Numbered from the stretch's first letter, positions 25,166 through 34,463 are shown. The stretch is 64,000 bases of DNA from Micromonospora echinospora (GCF_900091495.1 NZ_LT607413.1:6587001-6651000), one strand, 5' to 3'. The notes: a model not told the origin generated them from the letters alone. A program made the numbers and translations.

Positions 25166-26899
25166 ATGCCACCGTTGACCCTGAGACTCGGCGCGGCTGC
25201 CGCCACCGCCACCCTGAGCTGCACCGCGCTCGCCGCTGCCGGCGCCGCTGCCCCACCCACCGACGCCACGGACCGGCCGGCCCGCGCCGCGCGACCGAAC
25301 ATCGTGTTCGTGCTCGCCGACGACCTGGGATGGGCCGACGTCAGCACCGGCCGGACCAACAAGGGATCCGGCAACCCCTACAACGAGACCCGCGCCGTCG
25401 ACCGTCTCGCCCGGGAGGGCGTCGCGTTCGACAACGCCTACGGCGGCCCCAACTGCGTGCCGACCCGGGCCGCCCTCCTCACCGGCCTCTACGCGCCTCG
25501 GCCGACGAACAACCTCTACCTGGTCGGCGACCTCGACCGGGGCGGGGACCACACGCTCCTGGACGGCGCGCCGCAGGGGCTCCCCGACGGCGACGATGCC
25601 CTGCCGGCCGAGGCCTACACCGTCGGCGAGGCGCTGCGGGACGCCGGCTACGCGACCGGGTACGTCGGCAAGTTCCACGTCACCCCGACCGCCGGTCAGA
25701 TCACCACCGACTTCGGGTTCGAGGAGAACCTGGGCGGCTCGAACTCCGGACACGCCAGCCAGTACCACGCCGTCGACGGACGATTCAACGACAGCGTCGG
25801 CCCGGCGCTGGACAGGTTCGCCGCCGACTACACCCGGGAGTACGTCGACGAGAACATCAAGCCGTACTCCCACGGCGTGACCGACGCGATCCTGGACGCC
25901 CTCGTCGGCACCGACAAGCACGTGACCGACGCCGTGGCGGACGCGACCATCGACTTCATCGACCGCCACAAGCACGAGCCGTTCTTCACCTGGGTCAGCA
26001 ACTACGCGGTGCACACGCCGATCGGCGACAAGCAGCCCCGCGCCGACCTGCTCGCGAAGTACCGCGCCAAGCCGGCCGTTCCCGGGCACCCGGCCAACGC
26101 GCCGTACTCCGCGCTGCTGGAAGGACTCGACCAGGGGCTGGCCCGCCTCGTGCACCACCTCGAGACCACTCCGGACCCCCGCAACCCGGGACATCCGCTG
26201 GCGGACAACACCATCGTGGTGCTCACCTCCGACAACGGCGGGACGGCGAACGCCGACAACGGCTGGCTCAGCGGTTACAAGGGCGAACTGCGGGAGGGCG
26301 GGCTGCGGGTCCCCACCGTCGTGTGGAGCAGGGGCCAGCACCTGGTCGACGGTGGCGTGGTCGACCCGACGCCGATCCACGCGGTCGACTACCTGCCGAC
26401 GTTCGCGTCGCTGGCCGGCGCGGACCTGCCCCGGGGCCTACGCCCCGACGGGGTGGACCTCAGCGGGATCTGGCGCACCGCGAACGCCGGCCTCGGCGCG
26501 CGACCCCTCTTCTGGCACCTGCCCGGATACCTGATCGCCGGCGCGCGCGACCAACGTCCCGAGACGGTGATCCGGTCGGGGCCGTGGAAGCTCAGCTACC
26601 GCTACGAGACCCGGGACTGGAACCTCTACCACCTGGGCAGCGACATCGGCGAGACCACCGACCTGGCCGCGACCCACCCGGACGTCACCCGGCGGCTGGG
26701 CAACCGGCTCGTCCGCTGGCTCGACGACGTCGACGCTCCGCTGGCCACGCTGCGCGCGGGCCAGGCCCCGATCACCGTCACCTTCCAGGGCACGGCGTAC
26801 TCCGACGGGAAGATCACCCGGTACGACGAGCCGACCGAGCTGACGTTCCAGCCCGGCGACGAGGTACCGGCGCTGCTGCCCACCGTGGTCACCCGCTGA
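25166..26899 (+). CDS. Secreted type I sulfatase (Cys-type)
   Basis: A 577-residue sulfatase. The ATG at 25166 is followed by an export signal ('LRLGAAAATATLSCTALAA'). 'NIVFVLADDLGWADV' carries the metal-binding Asp pair, and 'NCVPTRAALLTG' is the CxPxR motif whose Cys is turned to formylglycine. 'FFTWVSNYAVHTP' and 'IVVLTSDNGGTA' complete the active-site core (His and Asp-Asn). It hydrolyses a sulfate ester outside the cell. Its stop overlaps the start of the formylglycine-generating enzyme gene (TGATG), and a second sulfatase follows. The substrate (sulfated polysaccharide or other) cannot be read. Confidence 0.93.
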   Translation: MPPLTLRLGAAAATATLSCTALAAAGAAAPPTDATDRPARAARPNIVFVLADDLGWADVSTGRTNKGSGNPYNETRAVDRLAREGVAFDNAYGGPNCVPTRAALLTGLYAPRPTNNLYLVGDLDRGGDHTLLDGAPQGLPDGDDALPAEAYTVGEALRDAGYATGYVGKFHVTPTAGQITTDFGFEENLGGSNSGHASQYHAVDGRFNDSVGPALDRFAADYTREYVDENIKPYSHGVTDAILDALVGTDKHVTDAVADATIDFIDRHKHEPFFTWVSNYAVHTPIGDKQPRADLLAKYRAKPAVPGHPANAPYSALLEGLDQGLARLVHHLETTPDPRNPGHPLADNTIVVLTSDNGGTANADNGWLSGYKGELREGGLRVPTVVWSRGQHLVDGGVVDPTPIHAVDYLPTFASLAGADLPRGLRPDGVDLSGIWRTANAGLGARPLFWHLPGYLIAGARDQRPETVIRSGPWKLSYRYETRDWNLYHLGSDIGETTDLAATHPDVTRRLGNRLVRWLDDVDAPLATLRAGQAPITVTFQGTAYSDGKITRYDEPTELTFQPGDEVPALLPTVVTR

Positions 26900-27918
26900 T
26901 GGCCGCCGGCCACCACCACGGCAGCGCCGGGCCCACCGCGCCGAGTTGCTGCGCGCCCGCCGGTCGACAGCAGGTCGCCGCGACCGGTGGGCTGCTCCGG
27001 ATCGGGCGCCGGCCGCAGCCGGCCCCCGCCGTCCGGGAGGCCGACCGGCCGCGCTCCACACGCGGCCAGGTCGGCCTCCCCGGCGGGACCTTCGCCATGG
27101 GCGACGCCTTCGGTGAGGGCTACCCCGGCGACGGGGAGGGGCCGGTGCACGAGGTCACCGTCGGACCGTTCACCATCGACGCCACGACGGTTACCAACGC
27201 CGCTTTCGCGACGTTCGTGAAGGCCACCGGCTACGTCACCGAGGCCGAGGCGCTCGGCGTCTCCGCGGTCTTCCACCTCCAGGTGCGGGCCGAACGTCCC
27301 GACATCCTCGGGGCCGCCACCGGCACCCCCTGGTGGCTGGTGGTCCGGGGCGCCGACTGGCGACGCCCCTACGGCCCGGCGTCCTCGATCGCGGACCTCC
27401 AGAACCACCCCGTGGTCCAGGTGACCTGGAACGACGCCCGCGCGTACGCCGCCTGGGCGGGCAAGCGCCTGCCCACCGAAGCCGAGTGGGAGTACGCCGC
27501 CCGGGGCGGTCTGGCGGGATCCCGGTTCCCCTGGGGCGACGAGTTGCTCCCACGTGGTCGGTGGAACTGCAACATCTGGCAGGGCGAGTTCCCCCGACGC
27601 AACACCACGGAGGACGGCTTCGTCGGCACCGCGCCCGTCAAGCAGTACACCCCCAACGGCTACGGCCTGTTCAACATGGTCGGAAACGTGTGGGAGTGGT
27701 GCGCGGACTGGTTCGCCCCCGACACCTACGCCCGGCGCGCCGGCACCCACGTCGTCGATCCCGGCGGGCCGACGGATCCGGACGCCACCGGGCGGCGCGT
27801 GATGCGCGGCGGATCGTTCCTCTGCCACGACTCCTACTGCTACCGCTACCGGGTGGCGGCCCGCTCCGGGAACACCCCGGACTCCGCCGCCTCCAACGTC
27901 GGCTTCCGCTGCGCCTGA
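26899..27918 (+). CDS. Formylglycine-generating enzyme (sulfatase-modifying factor)
   Basis: A 339-residue FGE. After a His- and Cys-containing head ('MAAGHHHGSAGPTAPSCC') the FGE fold runs from ~55 ('VGLPGGTFAMGDAFGEGYP') to the end. The copper-binding cysteine pair is in 'GGSFLCHDSYCYRYR', and 'NVGFRCA' ends the protein as usual. FGE oxidises the Cys of CxPxR in unfolded sulfatases to formylglycine in the cytoplasm. It overlaps the sulfatase stop and is 53 bp from the second sulfatase gene, so activator and clients are made together. Confidence 0.95.
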   Translation: MAAGHHHGSAGPTAPSCCAPAGRQQVAATGGLLRIGRRPQPAPAVREADRPRSTRGQVGLPGGTFAMGDAFGEGYPGDGEGPVHEVTVGPFTIDATTVTNAAFATFVKATGYVTEAEALGVSAVFHLQVRAERPDILGAATGTPWWLVVRGADWRRPYGPASSIADLQNHPVVQVTWNDARAYAAWAGKRLPTEAEWEYAARGGLAGSRFPWGDELLPRGRWNCNIWQGEFPRRNTTEDGFVGTAPVKQYTPNGYGLFNMVGNVWEWCADWFAPDTYARRAGTHVVDPGGPTDPDATGRRVMRGGSFLCHDSYCYRYRVAARSGNTPDSAASNVGFRCA

Positions 27919-27971
27919 ACCCCTGCCCGCTCCCGCTGGCGGAGGACATCACCTCGGAGGAGGAAGAACCC

Positions 27972-29969
27972 ATGCACGGACCGAACCGGAACGGACTTTC
28001 GCGTCGCGGTCTCCTCGGCGGCGCCGCAGGCGCGGCCCTGGCCAGCCTCGTCCCGGATCCGGCGTTCGCGGCGCGTCCGCCGGCGCCGGGCCGCCGGCCG
28101 CCGAACGTCGTCTTCGTCTCCGTCGACGACCTCGGCTGGGACGAACTCGGCAGCTACGGCAACACGTTCAACGAGACGCCGGAGCTCGATCGGCTGGCTC
28201 GGGAAGGCATGCGCTTCACCAGCGCCTACGCCGCCGCGCCGCTGTGCTCGCCGACCCGCGCCGCGCTGATGACCGGCCGCTACCCGGTGCGTACGGGGAT
28301 CACGGACTTCCTGCGCGGTGAGCCCGCGGCGAGCGACAAGTACCTGTCGCCGGACATCCCGACCCTGCCCGACGTCCTCCGTCCCTTCGGCTACACCACC
28401 GGCCTGGTCGGCAAGTGGCACCTGACCGAGACCTACAGCGGACCCTACGAGGAACGTCCGGGCAACCCCCACGCCCACGGTTTCGACGAGGTGATCGTCT
28501 CGGAACGGAAGTACATCGGCGACGGCGACTACTTCCACCCGTACTCCTTCATCCCGGACCTGCCGGCCCGGGAACCGGGCGAGTACCTCACCGACCGGCT
28601 GACGGCCGAAGCCGTCGACTACATCACCCGGCACCGCCACGAGCCGTTCTTCCTCCACGTGTCCAACTACGCGGTGCACACCACCCTGGACGCCAAACCC
28701 GACCTCGTCGCCAAGTACCGGGCCAAGCCGGGCGCCGGGCAGGCCCCGAACCGGCCGGTGCTGGCGGCCATGCTGGAGAGCATCGACCAGCAGGTGGGGC
28801 GGATCGCCGACACGCTCGCCGACCTCGGCCTGGACCGCGACACGCTGCTGCTGGTGACCTCCGACAACGGCGGCCCCTACCGCGACGCGAACCAACCGCT
28901 ACGCGGCGGCAAGGGCGAGCTGTACGAAGGCGGCATCCGGGTGCCGCTGATCGCGTACTGGCCCGGCACGGTGGCACCGGGGCAGCGCAACGCCACCCCG
29001 ACCAGCACCGTCGACGTGCTCCCGACCGTGGTGGACCTCGCCGGTGGCGACCCGGGCGGACGATTCGACGGCCGGAGCATCGCCCCGGTGCTCACCGCCG
29101 GCCACGAGGTGGAACGCGGCCCGCTGTTCTGGGTCTACCCGCACTTCATCGGCCGGACCCACCCCCACGCCGCCGTCCGGTCCGGGCAGTTCAAGCTGGT
29201 GCAGTACCTGCGGGACGGCCGCAGCGAGCTCTACCACCTGGCCCGCGACCCGGCCGAGGGCAGCGACCTGTCCGCGCGTCACCCGCAGAAGGCCCGACAA
29301 CTGCGGACGCTGCTGGAGTCGCACATCGCCGACAGCGGCCTCTTCCCCGCGCTGCCGACGCCCGAGCACTACCCGACGGTGGAACTGGCGGAGTCGTTCG
29401 ACACCGATCTGCGACGGTGGAGCGTCCTGCCGGTGACCGCGTACGCCGCGCCGCCCGTCGTCGACGGCGGCCGGCTCGCGGTGACGACGGACCGGATGAC
29501 GCACCTGGTGTTCCGCTCCGACGTCGCCCCGGGCTCCGACCGGGTGGCGGTCGTGCTCGACCCGGGCACCTTCGCCGAAGCCGGCACCCAGGACACCGTC
29601 TTCGTTGGCCTCGCCCGGGACGCCGGGAACTACCTGCTGTTCCGCTACCACAACGGACTGCGCCGGGTGGGCTGGGACCTGCGTGTCGACGGCGCGTTGA
29701 TCACCGCGGGCGCCGAGCCGTTGGACAACCTGGACGGCACGGTGGACCTGACCGGTCCGGCGGCCCGGTATGCGTTCGTCCTCCACGGCCACCGGGCGAC
29801 GGCGTACGTCGACCAGGGGGGCGGATGGGAGTTCCTGTTCACCGCCGACACCGGTGGCGCCGTCGACTTCGGTGACCCGGCCGTACGCGCCCAGTACCGC
29901 TACGCCGCGAGCGTCCGCCTCGACGACGGCACCGTCACCCTCGACGGCCTCACCGCCCGTCGGGCCTGA
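27972..29969 (+). CDS. Tat-exported type I sulfatase with C-terminal beta-domain
   Basis: A 665-residue sulfatase. The ATG at 27972 follows GGAGGAGGAAGAACCC. The N-terminus has a Tat signal ('LSRRGLLGGAAGAALASL', twin Arg). 'NVVFVSVDDLGWDELG' has the metal-binding Asp pair, 'LCSPTRAALMTGRYP' the CxPxR with the Cys for formylglycine, and 'LLLVTSDNGGPYRD' the other metal residues. Residues ~475-665 form an extra lectin-like beta-sandwich ('YLLFRYHNGLRRVGWDLRV'), which may bind carbohydrate. Export folded through Tat fits cytoplasmic modification by the FGE encoded just upstream. Confidence 0.92.
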   Translation: MHGPNRNGLSRRGLLGGAAGAALASLVPDPAFAARPPAPGRRPPNVVFVSVDDLGWDELGSYGNTFNETPELDRLAREGMRFTSAYAAAPLCSPTRAALMTGRYPVRTGITDFLRGEPAASDKYLSPDIPTLPDVLRPFGYTTGLVGKWHLTETYSGPYEERPGNPHAHGFDEVIVSERKYIGDGDYFHPYSFIPDLPAREPGEYLTDRLTAEAVDYITRHRHEPFFLHVSNYAVHTTLDAKPDLVAKYRAKPGAGQAPNRPVLAAMLESIDQQVGRIADTLADLGLDRDTLLLVTSDNGGPYRDANQPLRGGKGELYEGGIRVPLIAYWPGTVAPGQRNATPTSTVDVLPTVVDLAGGDPGGRFDGRSIAPVLTAGHEVERGPLFWVYPHFIGRTHPHAAVRSGQFKLVQYLRDGRSELYHLARDPAEGSDLSARHPQKARQLRTLLESHIADSGLFPALPTPEHYPTVELAESFDTDLRRWSVLPVTAYAAPPVVDGGRLAVTTDRMTHLVFRSDVAPGSDRVAVVLDPGTFAEAGTQDTVFVGLARDAGNYLLFRYHNGLRRVGWDLRVDGALITAGAEPLDNLDGTVDLTGPAARYAFVLHGHRATAYVDQGGGWEFLFTADTGGAVDFGDPAVRAQYRYAASVRLDDGTVTLDGLTARRA

Positions 29970-30037
29970 CCGGTGGCGGGCGGGGCGGACGGGAAGTCGG
30001 TGGCGCGGCGGGACCGGGGTGTGTCAGCGTCCGCACC

Positions 30038-30865
30038 ATGCTCGACTACCGCACCGTCAACCGGGCCAACTGGGACGAGCGGGCCGCCGCCCACGCCGCC
30101 TCCCCGGACTACGCCGTCGACCGGTTCGCCGCCGACCCCGACTTCCTGAGCTCGGTGGTCCGGTTCGACCGGCCCCGCCTCGGCGACGTCGCCGGGCTGC
30201 GGGGCGTGCACCTGCAGTGCCACATCGGCACCGACACCGTCTCGCTGGCCCGGCTCGGGGCGAGGATGACCGGGCTCGACTTCTCCGGACCGGCGCTCGC
30301 CCAGGCCCGCCGGCTCGCCAGCAGCGCGGGCGTCGACGTCGACTTCGTCGAGGCCGACGTCTACGACGCGGCGGACGTGCTCAACGCGGGCGGCTACGAC
30401 CTGGTCTTCACCGGGATCGGCGCGCTCTGCTGGCTGCCCAGCGTCGACCGGTGGGCCGAGGTGGTCGGGCGTCTACTCAAGCCGGGCGGGCGGCTCTTCA
30501 TCCGGGAGGGACACCCGATGCTGTGGGCCGTCGACGACCGCCGCACCGACGGGGTCCTCGCCCTGGAGTTCCCGTACTTCGAGAGGCCCGAGCCGTCCGT
30601 CTGGGACGATGGCGGCACCTACGTGGCGACCGACGCGACGTTCACCCACAACGTGACCCACGAGTGGAACCACGGCATTGGCGAGGTGATCAGCGCGGTG
30701 ATCGCCGCCGGTCTCCAGGTCACCGGGTTCGTCGAACACGACAGCGCGCCCTGGGAGGCCCTGCCCGGTCGGATGACGCTCGGCGACGACGAGGAGTGGC
30801 GGCTCACCGAACGACCGGAGCGGCTCCCGCTCACGTACACCCTCCAGGCCGTCCGGACCGGCTGA
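30038..30865 (+). CDS. Class I SAM-dependent methyltransferase
   Basis: A 275-residue methyltransferase. 'VHLQCHIGTDTVSLARLGA' is motif I and 'MTGLDFSGPALAQA' the following acidic strand of a Rossmann-like class I fold; 'GYDLVFTGIGALCWL' is motif IV. It has no adjacent pathway genes: a sulfatase operon is upstream and a convergent aminotransferase downstream. The substrate is unknown. No strong ribosome site is seen before the ATG at 30038. Confidence 0.8.
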   Translation: MLDYRTVNRANWDERAAAHAASPDYAVDRFAADPDFLSSVVRFDRPRLGDVAGLRGVHLQCHIGTDTVSLARLGARMTGLDFSGPALAQARRLASSAGVDVDFVEADVYDAADVLNAGGYDLVFTGIGALCWLPSVDRWAEVVGRLLKPGGRLFIREGHPMLWAVDDRRTDGVLALEFPYFERPEPSVWDDGGTYVATDATFTHNVTHEWNHGIGEVISAVIAAGLQVTGFVEHDSAPWEALPGRMTLGDDEEWRLTERPERLPLTYTLQAVRTG

Positions 30866-30885
30866 TCAGCCCGGCTCCGCGCCGG

Positions 30886-30922
30886 GGTTGGGCACGTCAC
30901 GCGTCCCGGGGCGTGCTCAACC
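30886..30922. terminator. Hairpin between convergent methyltransferase and aminotransferase genes
   Basis: Arms 30886-30896 and 30912-30922 pair over 11 bp with one G-T wobble; the second arm includes the aminotransferase stop codon. A six-bp hairpin lies just before it (30870-30886). Probably a bidirectional terminator. Confidence 0.4.
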
Positions 30923-31993
30923 CGCTTCCGCCGGATCGGGAGGGCTCTCGGGTGCGCGCACCAGCCGGAGGAAGGCGTCGTTCTCGGCCGGCGTGCCGAC
31001 GCTGACCCGCACGCCCAGTCCGGGGAACGCGCGGACCAGCACCCCGTGCCGCCAGCAGTGCGCGGACAGTGCCTCGGCCCGGTCGCCGACGGGCAGCCAC
31101 AGGAAGTTGGCCTGGCTCGGCGGGACGGCGAATCCGGCCCGGACCAGTTCCGCCCGCACCCGGTCCCGTTCCCGCCCGATCCGCCGGCACCGGTCGCGCA
31201 ACTCGTCCCCGGCGTCGAGCGAGGCGAGGGCGGCGGTCTGGGCGAGCGCGTTCACCGCGTACGGCAGCGCGAGGCGGCGTACCGCGTCGGCGACCGGCAC
31301 CGGGAACACGCCGTAGCCGACGCGGAGCCCGGCCAGCCCGTACCCCTTGGAGAAGGTGCGCAGCACCGCCACGTTCCCGTGCGAGCGGGCCAGGTCGACG
31401 CCGTCGGGCACGGCGCGGTCGTCGACGAAGTCGCGGTACGCCTCGTCGAGCACCACCAGGACGCGGTCGGGCACCCGGTCGAGGAAACGGTCCAGGTCGG
31501 CCCGGTCGACGGTGGTGCCCGTCGGGTTGTTCGGGTTGCACAGGAAGACGACCCGGGTAGCCGGGGTGACGGCGGCGGTCATCGCGTCGAGGTCGAGAAC
31601 GTGCCCGCCGGTCAGCGCGACCGCCCTCGGCACCGCGCCGGCGGCCCGGCTCAGCACCGGGTACAGCTCGAAGGACGGCGAACCGGCCACGACCTCGTCG
31701 CCCGGCCCGCAGAGCGCCTGGAGGACCTGCTGGCAGAGGCTGACCGACCCGTCGCCGACGACGACCCGCCCGGCGGCGACCGCGAGATGATCGGCGAGCC
31801 GGTCGACCAGCCGGGCGGCGGCCGGGTCCGGGTAGCGGTGCACGCCCGTGGTGGCCGCCGCGAGCGCGCGTGCCGCCCCGGGAAGCGGCCCGTCGGGAAC
31901 CTCGTTGTTGGCCAGCTGGACCAGCCCCGGCTCGACCAGGGTGGGCCGGTAGCCCGGTTCGGCGGTGGCGGATGCCCGGGAGGGGACGGTCAT
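30917..31993 (-). CDS. HisC/Pat-type class I/II aminotransferase
   Basis: A 358-residue PLP enzyme of the histidinol-phosphate / aromatic aminotransferase family. The ATG at 31993 follows GAGGAGCCGCG. 'LVQLANNEVPDGPLP' is the family N-terminus, 'FLCNPNNPTGTTV' the PLP-ring segment, 'VLDEAYRDFVDD' holds the Asp, and Lys in 'LRTFSKGYGLAGLRVGYG' is the Schiff-base lysine. It starts 22 bp after the MFS gene on the same strand, so they form a two-gene operon. It may be HisC for histidine synthesis or a Pat-type aromatic transaminase; no other his gene is nearby, which favours a specialised role. Confidence 0.85.
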   Translation of the reverse strand: MTVPSRASATAEPGYRPTLVEPGLVQLANNEVPDGPLPGAARALAAATTGVHRYPDPAAARLVDRLADHLAVAAGRVVVGDGSVSLCQQVLQALCGPGDEVVAGSPSFELYPVLSRAAGAVPRAVALTGGHVLDLDAMTAAVTPATRVVFLCNPNNPTGTTVDRADLDRFLDRVPDRVLVVLDEAYRDFVDDRAVPDGVDLARSHGNVAVLRTFSKGYGLAGLRVGYGVFPVPVADAVRRLALPYAVNALAQTAALASLDAGDELRDRCRRIGRERDRVRAELVRAGFAVPPSQANFLWLPVGDRAEALSAHCWRHGVLVRAFPGLGVRVSVGTPAENDAFLRLVRAPESPPDPAEAG

Positions 31994-32015
31994 CGCGGCT
32001 CCTCGTCGTCTCAGG

Positions 32016-33362
32016 TCAGGCTCCGGCCGGGTCCTTTCCTACGTGCTCGTCGACCGCCGCCTGGCTGCCCAGGCCGGCCCGGAACGCCACGGCGACCACC
32101 GCCACCAGCGCCGCGCCGGCGGCCAGCATCGGCCGGATGCCGATCAGGGTGGCGGTCACCCCGGCCGCCAGGGCGCCGAGCGGGTTGGCCCCGAACCCGA
32201 TCATCCGGTAGGTGCTGGTGACCCGACCGAGCAGGGCGTCGGGGACGAGTTCCTGGCGGACGGTCACGGTGACCACCATCCAGGTCATCGCGGCGGCACC
32301 GAAGAGGAACAGGGACAGGCCGGCGACGACCGGCGTCGGCAGCAGGGCCAGCGAGGTGAGGGTGAGGATCACCACCAGGACCGCGGTGGTCAACGCGGCC
32401 CGGTCGCCCCACCGGGCGCGCAGCCGGGGCACCAGCGGCGCGACGGCCACGTTGCCGAGGGCGAAGCACGCCATCAGCAGGCCGTAGCCGAGGCTGCCGA
32501 GGCCCAGGTGGTCGTTGACGTAGAGGACGAAGATGCCGAGCAGCGCGCCGCTGACCAGGGCCATCGCCCCGTAGATGACCGACTGGTCGCGCAGCACCCG
32601 GTGCCGGTTGAGCCACCGCAGCCCCTCGATCACGTCCCGGCCTACGCCGGCGCCGTCCGCTCCCGGCTCCCGGCGGGGCACCCGGATGGTGAGCACGAGC
32701 ACCGCGGCGAGCACGAAGGTGAACGCGTCCACGGCGAACAGCCACGCGACGCTGAAGGCGAACACCAGGCCGGCGATCGGCGGACCGATGAACTGGGAGG
32801 TGAGCACCTGCGCCGCCATGAGGCGGCCGTTGGCCGCGCCGAGTTGCGCCGGGTTGACGACGGCGGGCAGGAAGGCCCCGGCAGCGGTGTCGAAGACCAC
32901 CTGCGCGCAGCCCACGGCGAACGCGAAGGCCACGATGAGCGGGATGGACGGCTCGCCGACCACGAGCAGCACCGCGAAGGCCGCGACCACGACGCCGCGT
33001 ACCAGGTCGGTGGTCCACATCAGGGTGCGCCGGTCGACGCGGTCGGCCAGCACCCCCACGAAGAGGCCGAAGAGCAGCCAGGGCAGCATGCCCGCGACGG
33101 TCACCGCGGCGACGTCGCCGGGGGCCCGGGAGACGCTCGCGGCCAGCAGCGGCAGGGCGGTGTAGCGGAGGCCGTCACCGAGGCCGCTGACGACCGCCGC
33201 GGTCCAGAGTCGATGGAACGCCGCCGGCAGGCGGGTGGACGCGCCGTCGCCGCCCGGGACGGTCGGATCCGGCGGTACGGCGCCGGTGGCGGGTCGCTCC
33301 TGGACCGTGCCCGCCGATCCGGTCTCGGTCGCGGAATCGCCGGAGGTCGTCGAATGATCCAC
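32016..33362 (-). CDS. MFS transporter (EntS-like exporter family)
   Basis: A 448-residue membrane protein with about 12 helices after a polar ~50-residue head. 'VLADRVDRRTLMWTTDLVRG' is the loop 2-3 signature of MFS_3/EntS-type exporters ('GxLaDRxdRR'). 'GRVTSTYRMIGFGANPLGAL' is in the second half. Such proteins expel siderophores, antibiotics or macrolides. The GTG start at 33362 lies about 107 bp downstream of a good promoter (33469-33498). Its partner gene is the HisC/Pat-like aminotransferase. It may serve the nearby biosynthetic locus, but this is a guess. Confidence 0.88.
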   Translation of the reverse strand: MDHSTTSGDSATETGSAGTVQERPATGAVPPDPTVPGGDGASTRLPAAFHRLWTAAVVSGLGDGLRYTALPLLAASVSRAPGDVAAVTVAGMLPWLLFGLFVGVLADRVDRRTLMWTTDLVRGVVVAAFAVLLVVGEPSIPLIVAFAFAVGCAQVVFDTAAGAFLPAVVNPAQLGAANGRLMAAQVLTSQFIGPPIAGLVFAFSVAWLFAVDAFTFVLAAVLVLTIRVPRREPGADGAGVGRDVIEGLRWLNRHRVLRDQSVIYGAMALVSGALLGIFVLYVNDHLGLGSLGYGLLMACFALGNVAVAPLVPRLRARWGDRAALTTAVLVVILTLTSLALLPTPVVAGLSLFLFGAAAMTWMVVTVTVRQELVPDALLGRVTSTYRMIGFGANPLGALAAGVTATLIGIRPMLAAGAALVAVVAVAFRAGLGSQAAVDEHVGKDPAGA

Positions 33363-33439
33363 GCGCAGAACCCTTCGCGTTCGGGGAGGTCAACCGGCCC
33401 GTCGTCGCGGGCCGCGGAGTCGGGCGAACATAGCACCGG

Positions 33440-33474
33440 CCGACCGTACGTTTATCAGATCACGACCGACCGTA
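33440..33474. repeat. Nine-bp direct repeat overlapping the MFS promoter
   Basis: CCGACCGTA occurs at 33440-33448 and again at 33466-33474, where it overlaps the -10 box. The 26-bp spacing is not an integral number of turns (2.5). It could be a repressor site controlling the MFS-aminotransferase operon. Confidence 0.45.
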
Positions 33475-33498
33475 GTCGACATTGCGGGAGAGGGTCAA
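33469..33498 (-). promoter_or_regulatory. Promoter of the MFS-aminotransferase operon
   Basis: On the minus strand TTGACC (33493-33498) and TACGGT (33469-33474) are spaced by 18 bp, a good match to the housekeeping consensus. No other gene could use it. Confidence 0.6.
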
Positions 33499-33689
33499 CC
33501 TCGGCCATACGCCGAGAGCGAACGCCAATTCGTGCGGAACGGAGACGGATATGCTATCGAAGTCGGTGGCTGGATTACCGTTGTTCCGCCGCAGTTGCCG
33601 CCGGCCGTGTCCGACCCGATGCGACCGTTCCCAACGGCGCCACCCGCCAGGTGCGGCGATCCTGCGGTCCGTATCGCGCCCGACGCGCG

Positions 33690-34463
33690 TCACCCCTTCT
33701 CCGGACCCCCCTCGGCGGTGATCCGCCCGCCCATCAGGTGGGCCAGCACCTGGGTCCGGTTCTTCAGGTTGAGCTTTCCCAGAATGTTCGACACGTGGAA
33801 CTTCACGGTCTTCTCGCTGAGCGACAGCTCGGCGGCGATCTCCGCGTTGGACACTCCGGTGAGCATCAGGTCGAGGATCTCCGTCTGCCGGAGGGTGAGC
33901 GGGTCACCCCGGCCGACCAGGCGGCCCGTCGACCCGCCGGGGCGCCCCGAGCAGACCAGTGGCCGCACGATCACCCCGGCCAGCCGGGGTGTGAGGTAGA
34001 CACCCCCCTCGGCCACCGACCGGACGGCGAATCCCAGCTCGTCGGCACCGCCGTCCCGGAACAGCAACCCCCGGGCCCCGGCCCGCAGGTACTCCCGACA
34101 GGAGTCCCCGGCGTCGAGGCCGAGCAGCACGACCGCCCGGGCGGACCGCTGCGGGGCGAGCTGCGCGACGGAGGCCAGCACCGACGCGGACCCCAGACTG
34201 TCCTCGTCGTAGACGACGACGTCCGCCGCCCGCCGCCGGGCGGCGTCGGCCACCGCCCCGGCCTCGGCCGCCTCGCCCACGATCGTGAACGCCGGGGACA
34301 GTTCCCCGAGCATCAGGCCGAGGCCGGACCGGAATATCGGATGGTTGCCGCCGACGAGTATGCGGATCCGGCCTGTCGCGCCAGAGACCGGCGCTGCGGA
34401 TTCTGCGAGACCAGCGCCCACCAGACCCTCCGTTCCGACCAACTGCGGCGTATCTGTGGACAC
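33690..34463 (-). CDS. LuxR-family response-regulator-like protein with degenerate receiver
   Basis: A 257-residue regulator. Residues ~30-150 look like a receiver ('RIRILVGGNHPIFRSGLGLM') but the acidic pair is replaced by Gly-Asn ('GGNH' for DDH) and the conserved Lys segment reads 'GLLFRDGG'. The Asp in 'VVVYDEDSLG' is still there. The C-terminal LuxR HTH is normal ('LTLRQTEILDLMLTGVSNAE', 'LSLSEKTVKFHVSNILGKL'). Phosphorylation is thus doubtful, as in several atypical pathway-specific regulators. The GTG start is at 34463. It is divergent from the ammonia-lyase operon, with 328 bp between, so it is a candidate regulator of that locus. Confidence 0.85.
   Translation of the reverse strand: MSTDTPQLVGTEGLVGAGLAESAAPVSGATGRIRILVGGNHPIFRSGLGLMLGELSPAFTIVGEAAEAGAVADAARRRAADVVVYDEDSLGSASVLASVAQLAPQRSARAVVLLGLDAGDSCREYLRAGARGLLFRDGGADELGFAVRSVAEGGVYLTPRLAGVIVRPLVCSGRPGGSTGRLVGRGDPLTLRQTEILDLMLTGVSNAEIAAELSLSEKTVKFHVSNILGKLNLKNRTQVLAHLMGGRITAEGGPEKG

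Larger units (their letters stand above)
33363..33689. other. Intergenic region between the MFS gene and the LuxR regulator gene
   Basis: Holds the MFS promoter and repeat noted separately and a six-bp hairpin at 33500-33516 that may end the LuxR transcript. No gene is supported in it. Confidence 0.45.
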
